Assembly (NCBI GenBank): GCA_963921255.3
Contig: CAWUEW020000003.1
Coordinates: forward strand, 1,701,109 to 1,765,108
DNA from: JANSYL01 sp963921255
GTDB lineage: Bacteria > Pseudomonadota > Alphaproteobacteria > Rhodobacterales > Rhodobacteraceae
Direction: 5' to 3'
DNA length: 64,000 nucleotides
Part shown: positions 9,313-18,539 of the stretch, one piece after another
Layout: each line of letters starts with the position of its first letter
How positions within the stretch are numbered: position 1 is the stretch's first letter
The notes under the pieces: generated by a model
Told to the model about the DNA's origin: nothing
Databases searched by the model: none
What the model saw: only the letters and a program-made list of their open reading frames with translations
Made by a program: the position numbers and the translations under genes

Positions 9313-9519
9313 ATGGCTGTCCCCCAGAACCGAGTGACGCGGTCCCGCCGCAACATGCGCCGCGCCCATGACGGGCTTGACGGTGCAAACCCGAACGAAT
9401 GCCCCTCCTGCGGTGAGCTGAAGCGCCCGCATCACGTCTGCCCGTCCTGCGGCCACTACAACGATCGCGAAGTGATCGCCCAGGCCGACGAGATTGATCT
9501 CGACGAAGACGCAGCATAA
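9313..9519 (+). CDS. rpmF: Ribosomal protein bL32
   Basis: This 68-residue basic protein of the large subunit starts MAVPQNRVTRSRRNMRRAHD. It carries the two CxxC pairs of a zinc ribbon (CPSCGELKRPHHVCPSCGHY), so it is the zinc-binding C+ form. The acidic C-terminal tail is usual in alphaproteobacteria. It precedes plsX, the conserved order. Confidence 0.98.
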   Translation: MAVPQNRVTRSRRNMRRAHDGLDGANPNECPSCGELKRPHHVCPSCGHYNDREVIAQADEIDLDEDAA

Positions 9520-9551
9520 GGCCGGCACGACCGGGGCGAGGCAACCCGCCT

Positions 9552-10649
9552 ATGAGTGACGGCACGGCGCTGACCAGCAAAACCATACCGGGCACCGTCC
9601 TGTCGATTGATGCGATGGGCGGTGACCTTGGGCCATCCGCCGTCGTGTCGGGCATGGCCAAATTGCTGGATAAGAACGCCGACCTCCGTTTCATCGTCCA
9701 CGGCAACCGACCCGAGCTTGAGCGCCTGATGGAACGCAAGCGCGAGTTGCTGGAGCGGTGCGAAATCCGACATTGTGACGAAGTCGTCACCATGGATGCC
9801 AAGCCAAGCTATGTCATGCGGCATGGCAAGAGCACGTCCATGTGGTCGACCATCGAAGCAGTCCGTGCCGGCGAGGCGCAAGTCGCCGTCAGTTGCGGAA
9901 ACACCGGCGCCCTGATGGCGATCTCGATGGTGCGCCTGCGCAAGATCGAGGGCGTGAACCGGCCGGCCATTGCGTGCCTCTGGCCGTCGCGGAACCCGCA
10001 AGGGTTTAACGTGATGCTGGATTGCGGCGCGGATATTCGTGCCGATGCCGAAGACCTCCTGCAATACGCATTGATGGGCGCGAGCTACGCGCGCAACGGC
10101 ATGGACCTGCCCCGCCCGCGGGTGGGCCTGTTGAATGTCGGAACCGAGGATCACAAGGGCCGGGCCGAGTTGAAATATGCGGCCGAACTGATCGAGCGGG
10201 TCAGCCATGTGGCCGATTTCGAATTTGTCGGCTTCGTGGAAGGCGGTGATCTGCCGTCGGACAAGATCGATGTCATCGTGACCGATGGCTTTACCGGAAA
10301 CGTCGCGCTCAAGACGGGCGAAGGCACGGCGCGCCTGATCCGCGAACTGCTGGAAGACGCGTTCCGGTTTTCGCCGCTGTCGCGTATCGCGGCCCTGCTG
10401 GCCTATACGTCGCTGCGCCGCCTGTCGAAACGGATTGATCCCCGTCGCGTGAATGGCGGCTTGTTTCTGGGTCTGAACGGCACTGTGGTAAAGTCCCACG
10501 GATCGGCCGACAGCACGGGGGTCGCCGCCGCGATCAAGTTGGCGGCCCGCTTGGCGGCCAGCGGCTTCAACAAGAGATTGGCGGCACGCATCGCCGATTC
10601 CGAACAGGCGGCCACCGCGGCCATGCAGGGGGAGGCAAACAACCGATGA
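9552..10649 (+). CDS. plsX: Phosphate acyltransferase PlsX
   Basis: PlsX makes acyl-phosphate from acyl-ACP, the first step of the PlsX/PlsY route to phospholipid. The 365-residue product contains LSIDAMGGDLGP at the N-terminus and SCGNTGALMAIS, both family signatures, plus the late IVTDGFTGNVALKT and LFLGLNGTVVKSHGSAD motifs. It is a peripheral membrane enzyme. The stop overlaps the fabH start by four bases (ATGA), indicating coupled translation. Confidence 0.97.
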   Translation: MSDGTALTSKTIPGTVLSIDAMGGDLGPSAVVSGMAKLLDKNADLRFIVHGNRPELERLMERKRELLERCEIRHCDEVVTMDAKPSYVMRHGKSTSMWSTIEAVRAGEAQVAVSCGNTGALMAISMVRLRKIEGVNRPAIACLWPSRNPQGFNVMLDCGADIRADAEDLLQYALMGASYARNGMDLPRPRVGLLNVGTEDHKGRAELKYAAELIERVSHVADFEFVGFVEGGDLPSDKIDVIVTDGFTGNVALKTGEGTARLIRELLEDAFRFSPLSRIAALLAYTSLRRLSKRIDPRRVNGGLFLGLNGTVVKSHGSADSTGVAAAIKLAARLAASGFNKRLAARIADSEQAATAAMQGEANNR

Positions 10650-11620
10650 CGATCCGAGCCGTTCCGGTGGGCATTGGGCACTATCTGCCCAAGCGTGTGG
10701 TTGAAAATGCCGAGTTTGAGGCCTCGCTGGACACGTCGGACGCTTGGATTCGCAGCCGCTCTGGCATTGAACGCCGCCATTTCGCTGCCGAAGGGGAAAC
10801 GACCTCGCAGATGGCTGTCGCGGCGGCGCAATCCGCACTGACTGACGCGGGGCTGGAGGCCAGCGATATCGACGCCGTTGTCGTCGCCACCTCCACGCCA
10901 GACCTGACCTTCCCGTCTGTTGCGACCATGGTGCAATCGGGCTTGGGGATGACGGGGGGATTCGCCTTCGACGTCCAAGCCGTCTGTGCCGGATTCGTTT
11001 TTGCTTTGGCCAATGCGAATGCTCTGGTCCTGTCCGGACAAGCAAAACGTGTGATGGTCATCGGCGCGGAAACCTTCAGCCGCATCATGGATTGGACTGA
11101 CCGCGGCACCTGTGTCCTGTTCGGCGATGGTGCGGGGGCCCTGATCCTCGAGGCACAGGAGGGGACCGGCACGCCCACCGATCGCGGCGTTCTGTCGACT
11201 GACCTGAACTCTGACGGCGCCTATCGCGATCTGCTCTATGTGGACGGCGGCGTTTCCGCGACGCAAAGCACCGGCGTTCTGCGCATGGAAGGCAAAGAGG
11301 TTTTCCGCCACGCCGTTGAAAAGCTTGCACAAACAGCGCACACAGCGTTGGACAAAGCCGGCCTCGGCGCCGACGATGTGGCGTGGATCGTGCCGCATCA
11401 GGCCAACCTGCGCATCATCACGCGTACCGCGCAAAAGATGGGCGTCAGCATGGATCGCGTGGTTGTGACGGTCCAGGATCACGGCAACACGTCGGCGGCC
11501 TCGATCCCCCTGGCATTGTCGGTGGGCGTCTCCCGCGGGCAGATCAAAAAGGGCGACCTTCTGGTGGCCGAAGCCATCGGCGGCGGGCTGGCCTGGGGCG
11601 CGGTCGTCCTGCGCTGGTGA
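10646..11620 (+). CDS. fabH: Beta-ketoacyl-ACP synthase III
   Basis: FabH condenses acetyl-CoA with malonyl-ACP to start fatty acid synthesis. The Cys-His-Asn triad is visible: Cys114 in DVQAVCAGF, His in VPHQANLRI and Asn in DHGNTSAAS. The 324-residue length is normal. Overlap with plsX couples phospholipid and fatty acid initiation enzymes. Confidence 0.97.
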   Translation: MTIRAVPVGIGHYLPKRVVENAEFEASLDTSDAWIRSRSGIERRHFAAEGETTSQMAVAAAQSALTDAGLEASDIDAVVVATSTPDLTFPSVATMVQSGLGMTGGFAFDVQAVCAGFVFALANANALVLSGQAKRVMVIGAETFSRIMDWTDRGTCVLFGDGAGALILEAQEGTGTPTDRGVLSTDLNSDGAYRDLLYVDGGVSATQSTGVLRMEGKEVFRHAVEKLAQTAHTALDKAGLGADDVAWIVPHQANLRIITRTAQKMGVSMDRVVVTVQDHGNTSAASIPLALSVGVSRGQIKKGDLLVAEAIGGGLAWGAVVLRW

Positions 11621-11669
11621 CAGCTTTTGGTTGAAGCGGCAAAGAAACGCCGCAGCCCAAGCCTTTACA

Positions 11670-11698
11670 TTGACTTGAGAAAGCCCTTCCCGCATCCT
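11670..11698 (+). promoter_or_regulatory. Candidate promoter of ihfA
   Basis: TTGACT (11670-11675) is followed after 17 bases by CATCCT (11693-11698), 29 bases before the ihfA start. The -35 box is good and the -10 weak. The ihfA gene is probably transcribed separately from fabH. Confidence 0.35.
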
Positions 11699-11726
11699 GT
11701 TGGGCAGAACATAGGGGACGGAACAG

Positions 11727-12029
11727 ATGGCCAGCAAGACGCTTACACGGATGGATTTGTCCGAAGCGGTGTTTCGCGAAGTCGGCTTGTCGCGCAACGA
11801 AAGCGCACAGTTGGTGGAGCGTGTGCTTGAATTGATGTCAGACGCACTGGTTGCCGGGGAACAAGTGAAAATCTCGTCCTTCGGGACGTTTTCAGTGCGC
11901 TCGAAAACAGCTCGGATGGGGCGCAACCCCAAGACGGGCGAAGAGGTGCCGATTTCGCCACGCCGGGTGCTGACGTTCCGGCCATCGCACCTGATGAAAG
12001 ACCGGGTCGCCGCGGGCAACAAAGGGTAA
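11727..12029 (+). CDS. ihfA: Integration host factor alpha subunit
   Basis: The 100-residue DNA-bending protein starts MASKTLTRMDLSEAVFREVGLSR. It shows the HU/IHF arm motif GRNPKTGEEVPISPRRVLTFRPS, where the proline at the arm tip intercalates into DNA. Presence of the family-typical KISSFGTFSVR strand supports the alpha subunit. IHF would also serve phage site-specific recombination and packaging if the prophage uses it. Confidence 0.95.
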   Translation: MASKTLTRMDLSEAVFREVGLSRNESAQLVERVLELMSDALVAGEQVKISSFGTFSVRSKTARMGRNPKTGEEVPISPRRVLTFRPSHLMKDRVAAGNKG

Positions 12030-12039
12030 ACCTCAGGCC

Positions 12040-12705
12040 ATGTCAAAAAGCGCACAGGCGTTTCGAACCATCCGCGAAGTGGCGGACTGGCTGGATGTGG
12101 CCGCGCATGTGCTGCGCTTTTGGGAATCCAAGTTTCCGCAGATCAAACCTGTGAAGCGCGCGGGCGGCCGCCGGTATTACCGCCCTGCCGACATGCAATT
12201 GATCGGTGGCATCAAGGTCCTGCTGCATGATCAGGGCTACACGATCCGCGGCGTGCAGAAACTGATCCGCAATGATGGCGTTGACGCGGTCAGCGCGCTG
12301 TCACCGCCGCTCGATCAGGAAGAAGTCGAAGCAGACAGCGTCGTTCTGGAGGATGCGGTCCAGCCGGTTCCGGAGCAACCTGCGGCCGAGCCGGAATACG
12401 ATCTGGCCGAAGGGATCGGGCAGCCCACCCTGCCCTTCGATGACGAGGAACCCGCCATCGCGGCGATGGCCCCCGCCACCCCGACAGAGGCAGACGCGCC
12501 GGCAGAGGTTGAGGACGCGCCAATCGCGGCCGAGACCGTGGACCTTGCGGACCAGGACACCCCGGGCGTGGCCTTGGCCATGCTGGCCGATCTGGCCAGG
12601 CAGGCGTCTGCACCGACCAGCCCCGAGGCACACGCCAAAGCGCAGAAGGCCTTGGACGATCTTCGCGATCTGGCAGCCCGCATCTCGGACACTTTGGCCG
12701 ACTGA
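12040..12705 (+). CDS. MerR-family transcriptional regulator
   Basis: The N-terminal 75 residues are a MerR winged helix: AFRTIREVADWLDVAAHVLRFWESKF, followed by GGRRYYRPADMQLI. The rest is a long acidic, alanine- and proline-rich tail with a final short helix (LDDLRDLAARISDTLAD) instead of a known effector domain. Its position directly after ihfA and before tRNA-Pro is conserved in Rhodobacterales. The target is unknown. Confidence 0.88.
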   Translation: MSKSAQAFRTIREVADWLDVAAHVLRFWESKFPQIKPVKRAGGRRYYRPADMQLIGGIKVLLHDQGYTIRGVQKLIRNDGVDAVSALSPPLDQEEVEADSVVLEDAVQPVPEQPAAEPEYDLAEGIGQPTLPFDDEEPAIAAMAPATPTEADAPAEVEDAPIAAETVDLADQDTPGVALAMLADLARQASAPTSPEAHAKAQKALDDLRDLAARISDTLAD

Positions 12706-12711
12706 CGCCCC

Positions 12712-12739
12712 TTGCGCCCCGTTGGAAAATCACTAGAAG
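12712..12739 (+). promoter_or_regulatory. Candidate tRNA-Pro promoter
   Basis: TTGCGC (12712-12717) and TAGAAG (12734-12739) lie 16 bases apart, ending ten bases before the mature tRNA. The spacing fits a tRNA gene with a very short 5' leader. Confidence 0.4.
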
Positions 12740-12749
12740 GGCGAGACGT

Positions 12750-12826
12750 CGGGCTATGGCGCAGCCTGGTAGCGCGTCCGTCTGGGGGACGGAAGGTCGC
12801 AGGTTCGAGTCCTGCTAGCCCGACCA
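12750..12826 (+). tRNA. tRNA-Pro (anticodon GGG)
   Basis: The 77-base gene folds as a standard cloverleaf. Acceptor CGGGCTA pairs with TAGCCCG. The anticodon stem TCCGT/ACGGA encloses the loop CTGGGGG with anticodon GGG, and the T-arm contains GGTTCGAGTCC. The 3' CCA is encoded. It is not used as a visible attachment site here. Confidence 0.97.
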
Positions 12827-12831
12827 ACATG

Positions 12832-12870
12832 AAAAAACCGCCCTTGCCCCTGTGGCGCGGGCGGTTTTTT
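12832..12870 (+). terminator. Terminator after tRNA-Pro
   Basis: AAAAAACCGCCC (12832-12843) pairs with GGGCGGTTTTTT (12859-12870), giving a GC-rich stem and a T run directly behind the tRNA. Confidence 0.88.
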
Positions 12871-12910
12871 CTTGCCAAGTTGGCGGAACGTCAGGCGGAA
12901 GGAACGTGGC

Positions 12911-13975
12911 ATGGGTGATGGAGTACTCGCGGATCGCGCAATCGAAGCGATGCTCGCCGCCGGGCAGATCACCGCCGTCCCGCCAATCGACCCGGGTCAG
13001 ATTCAACCTGCCAGTCTGGACCTCCGTCTTGGCGACAAAGCCTACCGTGTGCGGGCCTCCTTCCTCGCGGGCGCCGGCAATCGCGTCTCGGACCGTTTGG
13101 CCGAGTTTCGCATGCACGACATGGATCTGACGCCCGGCGCGGTGTTGGAAAAAGGCTGCGTTTATGTTGTGCCGCTGATGGAAGGGCTTGCGCTGCCTGC
13201 CGATGTCAGCGCGGTCGCCAACGCAAAAAGCTCGACCGGTCGGGTCGATTGCCTGACACGGGTGATCACGGACGAAGGTGTCGAGTTCGACCGCATCCCG
13301 GCCGGGTATACCGGACCCCTTTATGCCGAGATTTGTCCGCGCTCCTTTTCCGTTCTGGTCAAGCCGGGGCTGAAGCTCAATCAGATCCGGTTTCGACGCG
13401 GCCAAGCGGTGTTAAGCGACGCCGAACTGGCCGCGCGTCATGCCGAAACCCCGCTGGTCGATGGCACACCTCTGATTTCCGAGGGTCTTGGATTCTCTGT
13501 CGATCTGACGGCAGGTCCCGGCGGGCTTGTCGGTTACCGGGCCAAACCGCATACCGGCGTCATCGACATGACGCAGGTCGGCGTCCATGACCCCGGGGAT
13601 TTCTGGGAAGAAGTGATCAGCGATACCGGTCGCATCATTCTCGACCCGGGTGCCTTTTACATCTTGGTCAGTCAGGAGGCGGTGACCATCCCACCCGACT
13701 GCGCGGCCGAGATGTCGCCTTATCTGGCCATGGTGGGCGAATTTCGGGTCCATTACGCGGGCTTCTTCGATCCCGGATTTGGCCACGGCGTGCCCGCGCG
13801 CGGCGTGTTGGAGGTGCGCTGCCACGAATCGCCCTTTGTGTTGGAACATGGCCAGGTCGTTGGGCGATTGGTCTATGAACGGATGGCAGAGGTGCCGGGT
13901 ACGCTCTACGGCACGGACATCGCGTCAAATTACCAGGGCCAGGGCCTGAAGCTGTCCAAGCATTTCAAGACGTGA
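12911..13975 (+). CDS. dcd: dCTP deaminase, duplicated-domain form
   Basis: The 354-residue protein has two dUTPase-like folds, the long alphaproteobacterial form of 2'-deoxycytidine 5'-triphosphate deaminase, which supplies dUTP for dTMP synthesis. The first half carries IQPASLDLRLGDKAYRV, ANAKSSTGRVD and the ITDEGVEFDRIPAGYTGPLYAEICPRSF segment. The second half repeats the pattern less closely (VHYAGFFDPGFGHG, GRLVYERM). The start at 12911 follows a GGAAGGAACG ribosome site. Confidence 0.88.
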   Translation: MGDGVLADRAIEAMLAAGQITAVPPIDPGQIQPASLDLRLGDKAYRVRASFLAGAGNRVSDRLAEFRMHDMDLTPGAVLEKGCVYVVPLMEGLALPADVSAVANAKSSTGRVDCLTRVITDEGVEFDRIPAGYTGPLYAEICPRSFSVLVKPGLKLNQIRFRRGQAVLSDAELAARHAETPLVDGTPLISEGLGFSVDLTAGPGGLVGYRAKPHTGVIDMTQVGVHDPGDFWEEVISDTGRIILDPGAFYILVSQEAVTIPPDCAAEMSPYLAMVGEFRVHYAGFFDPGFGHGVPARGVLEVRCHESPFVLEHGQVVGRLVYERMAEVPGTLYGTDIASNYQGQGLKLSKHFKT

Positions 13976-13992
13976 TGCATGGGCGCTCGGGC

Positions 13993-15195
13993 TCAACCGT
14001 TGCACAGCAATCCCGAGTAGAACAGCACGCCATGGGTGCAAAGCTGCGCCGACAGCGAACTCCAGATCGGTCCAAGTGACAGCCAGTCGGTACGTGCGGC
14101 CACGGCGATCTCTTGCAATGTGCGCTTGCCGTCGATCTCGGCCAACGCGCGGGCGGCCAAGGCAGGAACCGGGACTTCGGTCTTGGCACCGTCGTGGCTG
14201 ATCGGGATCACACCCTTCTTGGCGGCCGCTTGGGCAAGCCGTTTGCCGCTCACCCCCTTCAGATGCGGGATCAGATTTGGCCCGGGGCTGGCCATTTCGG
14301 CCGCGCTGCCGGTTTTCGCGGCGTACAGGATGTGGGTCCGAATGGTGCCCCGCAGCGCTTCGGCCAGATCCATCTTTTCCCGCTCGTCCAACCCGTGCAC
14401 CAGCGCAGGATCGCCCAGGATCGGGAGGGGATCGTAGACATGTGCCTGGGGGCTGCCCGTCATGCGAAGCCCCGCCCGATCAAGGCAGGCCAGCAATTCA
14501 CTGATGCGGTAGGCCCGATCCTGACTGTGGAGCAGCAGGTCATAGAACCCGGCATCGCTTTGGCGGTGGTCACTCAGGTTTGGGTTGGTCTTGAACGGAT
14601 GACCGTCAGGGATGCGATCAAAAATGGCCTTGGCCTTGCGCAGGCGCTCGCGCGGGCTGCCGTGCAGGGTGGCCCCGAAGGCCTCTTGCAACGGGTAGAC
14701 ACCGGACCGACCGAAGGGCGCATAGACCATCACGCCCATCCCGCCGTCCGGGGCCAGCGCTTTGGCCAGGGCGTCGAACCCTTCCTGCGGGTCTGGCAGG
14801 TGATGGAGCACGCCGCAGCAGTCGATGTAGTCGAACGGTCCCAAATCCGGCGCGCTCAGAAGCGACTGCGTCAGGAAGGTGATCCCTCCCAGATTGCGGG
14901 CCGCGGCCCGTGCCTCGGCCACCTCCCGCGCGCTCGTGGACAAGTCCAGATACACGATCTCGTAGGGGCGTTTCGCAGCGGTCAGCACTTGCGCCAACTG
15001 GATCAAACCATCGCCGGTGCCGCCACCCGCCACCAAAGCCCGGAACGGTTTGGACCAATCCCGTTTGCCGCCAAACAGGTAGTGGTCAATCTCGAACGGG
15101 TGGGACGGAGATCCCGTGATCAGGCGTTTCTTTTCGTCTTTCGGGTCGCGCTCCGGATAGGGGTAGGCCTCATACTGGTCGGTCACACGGCTCAT
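13993..15195 (-). CDS. Class I SAM-dependent methyltransferase
   Basis: The 400-residue protein opens MSRVTDQYEAYPYPERDP. A Rossmann methyltransferase domain follows: motif I ALVAGGGTGDGLIQLA near residue 55, motif II IVYLDLSTSA, motif IV FDYIDCCGVLHHLPDP. About 200 further residues of unknown function contain a winged-helix-like end. Substrate is unknown. Its start overlaps the stop of the HODM-like gene by four bases, so the two are translated as a coupled pair. Confidence 0.8.
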   Translation of the reverse strand: MSRVTDQYEAYPYPERDPKDEKKRLITGSPSHPFEIDHYLFGGKRDWSKPFRALVAGGGTGDGLIQLAQVLTAAKRPYEIVYLDLSTSAREVAEARAAARNLGGITFLTQSLLSAPDLGPFDYIDCCGVLHHLPDPQEGFDALAKALAPDGGMGVMVYAPFGRSGVYPLQEAFGATLHGSPRERLRKAKAIFDRIPDGHPFKTNPNLSDHRQSDAGFYDLLLHSQDRAYRISELLACLDRAGLRMTGSPQAHVYDPLPILGDPALVHGLDEREKMDLAEALRGTIRTHILYAAKTGSAAEMASPGPNLIPHLKGVSGKRLAQAAAKKGVIPISHDGAKTEVPVPALAARALAEIDGKRTLQEIAVAARTDWLSLGPIWSSLSAQLCTHGVLFYSGLLCNG

Positions 15196-15974
15196 CCGGC
15201 AGTCTCCAAATCGTTCAAACCCGCACGCGCCTCGGGCGGCAACGCGCCGAGGGGTACAACATATGTGTGGATGGTGAAAGCGACCGCATCGACATCCGGC
15301 AGGCGGACAAGGCACTGTCGCTCGGAGCGCAGGAATTCCGGCGGCACCGTGCGGTCGCGCGGCGCAGCGGCCGGTCTGGGCTGGTAGAGGGTCGGGTCGG
15401 CATAGAGCAACGCGTTCTGACGATACAAGGGGCGTTCGGGCCGAATGGCGTCGAACAAACGCTGCACCCGCGTGGCCATTGCCGGATCGTATCGATCGAC
15501 CGGCGCGTGAATTGCATCCAACGGGCGGCCCATCTTTTCATGAAGGCTCCAACTCGCGGGAAAACACAGGACCGCGGCGGTGAGACGGTGCTGCCCCTGC
15601 CCGTCCGGTTCCATGAGGCACAAATCCTCCTGCACAAGTCGGGCGGCCGTCACCAACGGATGGTCCGACGTGACATCGACGACAACGCCGTCGGGACGCG
15701 TGATGGATGACCCCGAAACGGCATAGCCCGCGCCCAGATGCGCAATGATCAGGTCCCGCAGCGCCACGCAGGCCGGGACCGCGTCGGCTTGACAGGCAAA
15801 GACATCGGCGCGCCGCTTTGCAAGCATCCGGTCGCGCAGCGCGATTTGGCCCGCAAAGGCCTCATCCACCGCCAGCCAGGCCGCAAAATCCAAGGGCTGC
15901 ACCCCCGGCAACCGCGCCATGGCAGGCACGCGCCATGGCCATTCCGGCAGCGATTTTTGGCAGATGTGGTCCAT
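15192..15974 (-). CDS. HODM-like haem-dependent oxidative N-demethylase family protein (DUF3445)
   Basis: The 260-residue product resembles PF11927, once DUF3445 and now described as the alpha-subunit-like family of haem-dependent oxidative N-demethylase. Marks are VQEDLCLMEPDGQGQHRLTAAVLCFPASWSLHEKMGRPLDAIHAPVDRYD and the ERQCLVRLPDVDAVAFTIHTYVVPL end. Family members work on dimethylamine-type substrates. The substrate here is not known. The start at 15974 leaves a 90-base divergent gap to dddP, where a shared regulatory region could lie. Confidence 0.75.
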   Translation of the reverse strand: MDHICQKSLPEWPWRVPAMARLPGVQPLDFAAWLAVDEAFAGQIALRDRMLAKRRADVFACQADAVPACVALRDLIIAHLGAGYAVSGSSITRPDGVVVDVTSDHPLVTAARLVQEDLCLMEPDGQGQHRLTAAVLCFPASWSLHEKMGRPLDAIHAPVDRYDPAMATRVQRLFDAIRPERPLYRQNALLYADPTLYQPRPAAAPRDRTVPPEFLRSERQCLVRLPDVDAVAFTIHTYVVPLGALPPEARAGLNDLETAG

Positions 15975-16063
15975 TTTCGACAAGTTCCATGCCGCATCCG
16001 GGCGCGCAAGCCCCTTTGACCGCCTGCACGCTCGGACCAAGACTGCAGGGAAGAGACGCCAAA

Positions 16064-17395
16064 ATGAACACCGTTTACCGCCGCGACAGCCGCAAGATTG
16101 ACCCGACGCGGGATGTGGTCCTGCCGGACGGCACGCTGAACGATCAGGATCGGATCGAGATCGGGCCCACCCCGCTGGCCTATGGCGAATGGGACGCCGC
16201 GGGCCTTGTACTGCCCGACCTGCCCGCCATGCGGGCCTTCCGCCTGAAACGCATCGTGGACCAACTGCATATGCGCGATTGGGGCGGTGTGCTGATGTTC
16301 GACCCACTCAACATCCGGTACGCCACCGACTCGACCAGTATGCAGATCTGGAACATGCACAATCCGTTCCGCGCCTGTCTCGTTCTGGCGGACGGCCACA
16401 TGGTGCTTTGGGACTACAAGAACTCACCGTTTCTGGCCGATCACAACCCGCTTGTGCGCGAAGTGCGCTCGGGCGCGTCGATGTTCTACTTTTCGACCGG
16501 TGACCGGACAGAAGAGGCCGCTGACGCGTTTTCAGGTCAGATCGAGGATCTGATGCGCGAACATGTCGGCAGCAACAAGAAACTTGGCGTGGACAAGATC
16601 ATGCTGAAAGGCGCCAAGGCGCTTGAGGCGCGGGGTTTCGTCCTTGAGGAGGGCGAGGAACTGACCGAGCGCGCCCGCGCCGTCAAAGGGCCGGACGATA
16701 TTCTGGCCATGCGCTGCGCCGTGGACGCCTGTGAGAAATCACTCGGCGCGATGGAGGCCGCGATTGCCCCCGGCAAAACCGAGGATGAGATCTGGGCCGT
16801 CCTGCACGCCGAAAACATCAAGCGCGGCGGCGAGTGGATCGAAACCCGTCTCTTTGCATCAGGCCAACGCACCAACCCGTGGTTCCAGGAATGCGGCCCC
16901 CGGACGGTGCAGGAGAACGAAATCTGCGCCCTCGATACCGATCTGGTCGGCTGCTACGGGATCTGCGTCGATATCAGCCGGACTTGGTGGGTCGGCCCCG
17001 GCAAGCCGCGGCAGGACATGATCGACGCGATGCGCCATGCGCACGAGCATATCATGACCAACATGGCGCTCTTGAAACCCGGCGTGCCGTTGCGCGATCT
17101 GGTCTTCAAGGGCCACCAGCTTGATCCGAAATACGACAAGCTCAAGTATTCCTGCCGTTTCCACGGGGTGGGCCTGTGCGATGAGTGGCCATTGATCACC
17201 TATCCCGATCATTACACCGAGGGCGCCTTCGAGGCCGTGCTGGAACCCGGTATGGTGCTCTGCGCCGAGGCGCTTGTGGGCGAGGTCGGTTCGGACTTCT
17301 CGATCAAGCTGGAGGATCAGGTGCTGGTGACGGAAGACGGGTTCGAAAACCTCACCCGCTACCCGTTTGATCCGGTCTTGATGGGGGAAGCCTAG
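16064..17395 (+). CDS. dddP: DMSP lyase DddP (M24 metallopeptidase fold)
   Basis: DddP cleaves dimethylsulfoniopropionate to dimethyl sulfide and acrylate. The 443-residue protein has the peptidase-M24 creatinase-like fold. Metal ligands visible are Asp291, Asp293, Asp303, His367, Glu402 and Glu417. Asp373 and Tyr362 also occur. All sit exactly four positions before the residues I recall for characterised roseobacter DddP (295, 297, 307, 371, 406, 421, 377, 366). The DPLNIRYATDSTSMQIWNMHNPFRA N-terminal domain is also DddP-like rather than prolidase-like. It is divergent from the HODM/methyltransferase pair and convergent with the Hint gene. Confidence 0.9.
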   Translation: MNTVYRRDSRKIDPTRDVVLPDGTLNDQDRIEIGPTPLAYGEWDAAGLVLPDLPAMRAFRLKRIVDQLHMRDWGGVLMFDPLNIRYATDSTSMQIWNMHNPFRACLVLADGHMVLWDYKNSPFLADHNPLVREVRSGASMFYFSTGDRTEEAADAFSGQIEDLMREHVGSNKKLGVDKIMLKGAKALEARGFVLEEGEELTERARAVKGPDDILAMRCAVDACEKSLGAMEAAIAPGKTEDEIWAVLHAENIKRGGEWIETRLFASGQRTNPWFQECGPRTVQENEICALDTDLVGCYGICVDISRTWWVGPGKPRQDMIDAMRHAHEHIMTNMALLKPGVPLRDLVFKGHQLDPKYDKLKYSCRFHGVGLCDEWPLITYPDHYTEGAFEAVLEPGMVLCAEALVGEVGSDFSIKLEDQVLVTEDGFENLTRYPFDPVLMGEA

Positions 17396-17417
17396 AGCGC
17401 AGCGCCAGACGGCGGGT

Positions 17418-18449
17418 TCAGGCCGCGTCGTCCTTGATCTGATCGCAGAAATAGGCCCGCGCTTCGGTCACGGTGAGGGCCGTCGCGCAGAGATCGCCAT
17501 AGGCCGACAGGTTGCCGACAAGCTCCGGGAAAATCTTGAAAATTTCCGAGCGCGCCTCGGTCCCCAGACCCGTTTGCGCAACCTCGGCTGGCATCAGCGT
17601 TTCGCAATCCAGACCATTGGCCTGAACCGTCTGATGGTCGTCCAGCAGGATATGGTAATAGGTCACGCCGCCCTCGGCCCCGCGCTGCGCGACCCCGGGC
17701 AACTCGGTCAGGGATTTCGCCGGAAGCAGGGCCTCGGACATGCCGAACATCAACTCCATGCGCCACCCGCCCATCAACACGCGGTGCTGCGGCGACAGTT
17801 CCAGATCGGCACTTGGCAGGTTCGGACCGACGCTGCCGGCCGGGATGACAATGGGGCACAGCTCGGGTGCATCGGACAGCGCCGCTTCGTCAAGATGCCG
17901 CTCACCGATCCAGCGCACGGGGCGCGCTTCTCCATCACCGCAGAGCACCAAATCCCCTTCCACCAGTTCGGTGATGGGGCGCGGCCCGTCCGGGGTCGAA
18001 ATGACGGCCGTTTCGGTAAAGCACACCACCGTCGCGACATAGGGTGCGCCCCAGTTGCGCGATTCCGCGTCGATGGTCAGCGTGTAGGTGCCGCCATCCG
18101 AGCCGGTATAGGTGAAGGTGTGAATGTACCCGACCGTGGTCCAGGTGTCGTAGTTACCGACCCAGAATTGATCGCCCGGGTCCATCGACTTAACCGCGAT
18201 CGAAAACGTGTCGTTGAAGGTGCTGAGGTCGATCTTGAAGATGTCGTCGCCGCCCGGGCCTTCGCCATCATTGTTGGCCGCATCCTTGCCCCAGAATTCA
18301 AAGATGTATTCGCCTTCATCCCCCAGTTCGCCGCCATCGGTGATGGTCACGATCTGCGTGTCGTTTTCGTCGGTGACGAAATCTTTGCCGCCAACCTTGG
18401 TCTGATCGTCGTCGACGCCAAGCGAGATGGTGAGGGTTTCAGTCGCCAT
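17418..18449 (-). CDS. Hint-domain (Hedgehog/intein-like) protein
   Basis: The 343-residue protein has an N-terminal acidic beta-rich part (residues 1-140). A Hint_2 domain then begins at Cys143 (VVCFTETAVISTPDGPRPITELVEGDLVLC), with the family LSPQHRVLM block and the DHQTVQANGLDCETL segment. Hint domains can self-cleave, and roseobacters carry many such stand-alone proteins, often thought to be secreted. Cleavage activity is not shown here. The start at 18449 follows a perfect GGAGGTGG ribosome site. Confidence 0.82.
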   Translation of the reverse strand: MATETLTISLGVDDDQTKVGGKDFVTDENDTQIVTITDGGELGDEGEYIFEFWGKDAANNDGEGPGGDDIFKIDLSTFNDTFSIAVKSMDPGDQFWVGNYDTWTTVGYIHTFTYTGSDGGTYTLTIDAESRNWGAPYVATVVCFTETAVISTPDGPRPITELVEGDLVLCGDGEARPVRWIGERHLDEAALSDAPELCPIVIPAGSVGPNLPSADLELSPQHRVLMGGWRMELMFGMSEALLPAKSLTELPGVAQRGAEGGVTYYHILLDDHQTVQANGLDCETLMPAEVAQTGLGTEARSEIFKIFPELVGNLSAYGDLCATALTVTEARAYFCDQIKDDAA

Positions 18450-18539
18450 AGGCCACCTCCTCCTCATCCTGGGTCGGACGCTGCGCCAGGGCCATCAGGC
18501 AGAACAGGTGGCGCGCAATCAGATCAAGTTCTTCCACGA

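Noticed and set aside
12750..12826. tRNA-Pro as phage attachment site
   Set aside because: The prophage edge is 21 kb away and no phage gene lies beside the tRNA.
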